From Bacillota bacterium (GTDB lineage: Bacteria; Bacillota; Bacilli; Tumebacillales; Effusibacillaceae), in NCBI GenBank assembly GCA_020059765.1, contig JAGVBM010000228.1:1-5165 (forward strand): a stretch of DNA of 5,165 bases, written 5' to 3'. Positions within the stretch are counted from its first letter, which is position 1, and every line of letters starts with the position of its first letter. Below the pieces are notes generated by a model. It worked only from the letters and a program-made list of their open reading frames with translations, searched no databases and was not told the DNA's origin. The translations under genes and the position numbers were made by a program. Below are positions 5,152 through 5,165 of the stretch, in pieces.

Positions 5152-5165
5152 CTGAGGTATGCGAG
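5142..5165 (-). CDS. Possible C-terminal end of a small holin-like type I toxin (rest lies beyond the right edge)
   Basis: On the minus strand an open frame enters from the window edge and reads L-A-Y-L-R-K-K followed by TAG at plus-strand 5142-5144. Small membrane toxins of the TxpA/BsrG and 'putative holin-like toxin' group end in or contain a lysine-rich tail like this, and my recollection is that in Bacilli such genes often carry the stop in a TAGACCTCC-type stem, as here. The seven visible residues cannot prove a gene; the call rests on the following hairpins and the antisense terminator. If extension to the right shows no hydrophobic 25-40 residue frame with a ribosome binding site, the call fails. 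Confidence 0.3.
   Translation of the reverse strand, partial: LAYLRKK

Noticed and set aside
1..5165. CRISPR array, tRNA, rRNA, insertion sequence or integration site
   Set aside because: No spaced direct-repeat array, cloverleaf sequence, transposase frame or terminal inverted repeats were found on either strand.

Overview
The window looks like a chromosomal piece of a spore-former-type Firmicute (Bacillales-like, perhaps related to Alicyclobacillaceae). The grounds are AGGAGG-type ribosome binding sites, monofunctional proline and P5C dehydrogenases of Bacillus/Thermus type (not the fused PutA of Proteobacteria), a RocR-like sigma-54 activator, and roughly even GC content. The genus is a guess.

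Layout from left to right. (1) Bases 1-686, plus strand: the end of a branched-chain amino acid ABC transporter ATPase (LivF), missing only about its first ten residues. (2) Bases 694-2070, minus strand: a PAS / AAA+ / Fis-type sigma-54 enhancer-binding regulator, convergent with livF and only 7 bp from it. (3) Bases 2071-2301: a compact divergent control region. It holds a near-perfect -24/-12 sigma-54 promoter pointing right, two TGRWCA-N4-TGTTCA dyads exactly 20 bp apart plus a third half-site upstream of it, and a sigma-A-like promoter for the regulator whose -35 overlaps the outer dyad. (4) Bases 2302-3222 and 3263-4807, plus strand: proline dehydrogenase and L-glutamate gamma-semialdehyde (P5C) dehydrogenase, 40 bp apart and evidently one operon. 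(5) Bases 4808-5165: no confident protein gene, but a perfect 17-bp dyad and three strong hairpins. The last hairpin ends in a T tract and overlaps what looks like the final codons of a minus-strand gene running in from the right edge.

How it works together: the two enzymes oxidise proline to glutamate in two steps. The divergent regulator probably senses a small molecule through its PAS domain (proline, P5C or a related compound; not determinable here), binds the dyads 85-105 bp upstream of the predicted start, and activates sigma-54 RNA polymerase. In effect the proline operon has RocR-like, sigma-54 control of the kind known for arginine/ornithine catabolism in Bacillus subtilis. LivF may belong to a neighbouring amino acid uptake system.

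The most unusual part is the right edge. The arrangement of hairpins and a short '-LRKK stop' end on the minus strand resembles the 3' half of a type I toxin-antitoxin locus with a small holin-like/TxpA-BsrG-type toxin. The toxin body lies outside the window, so this stays an inference.
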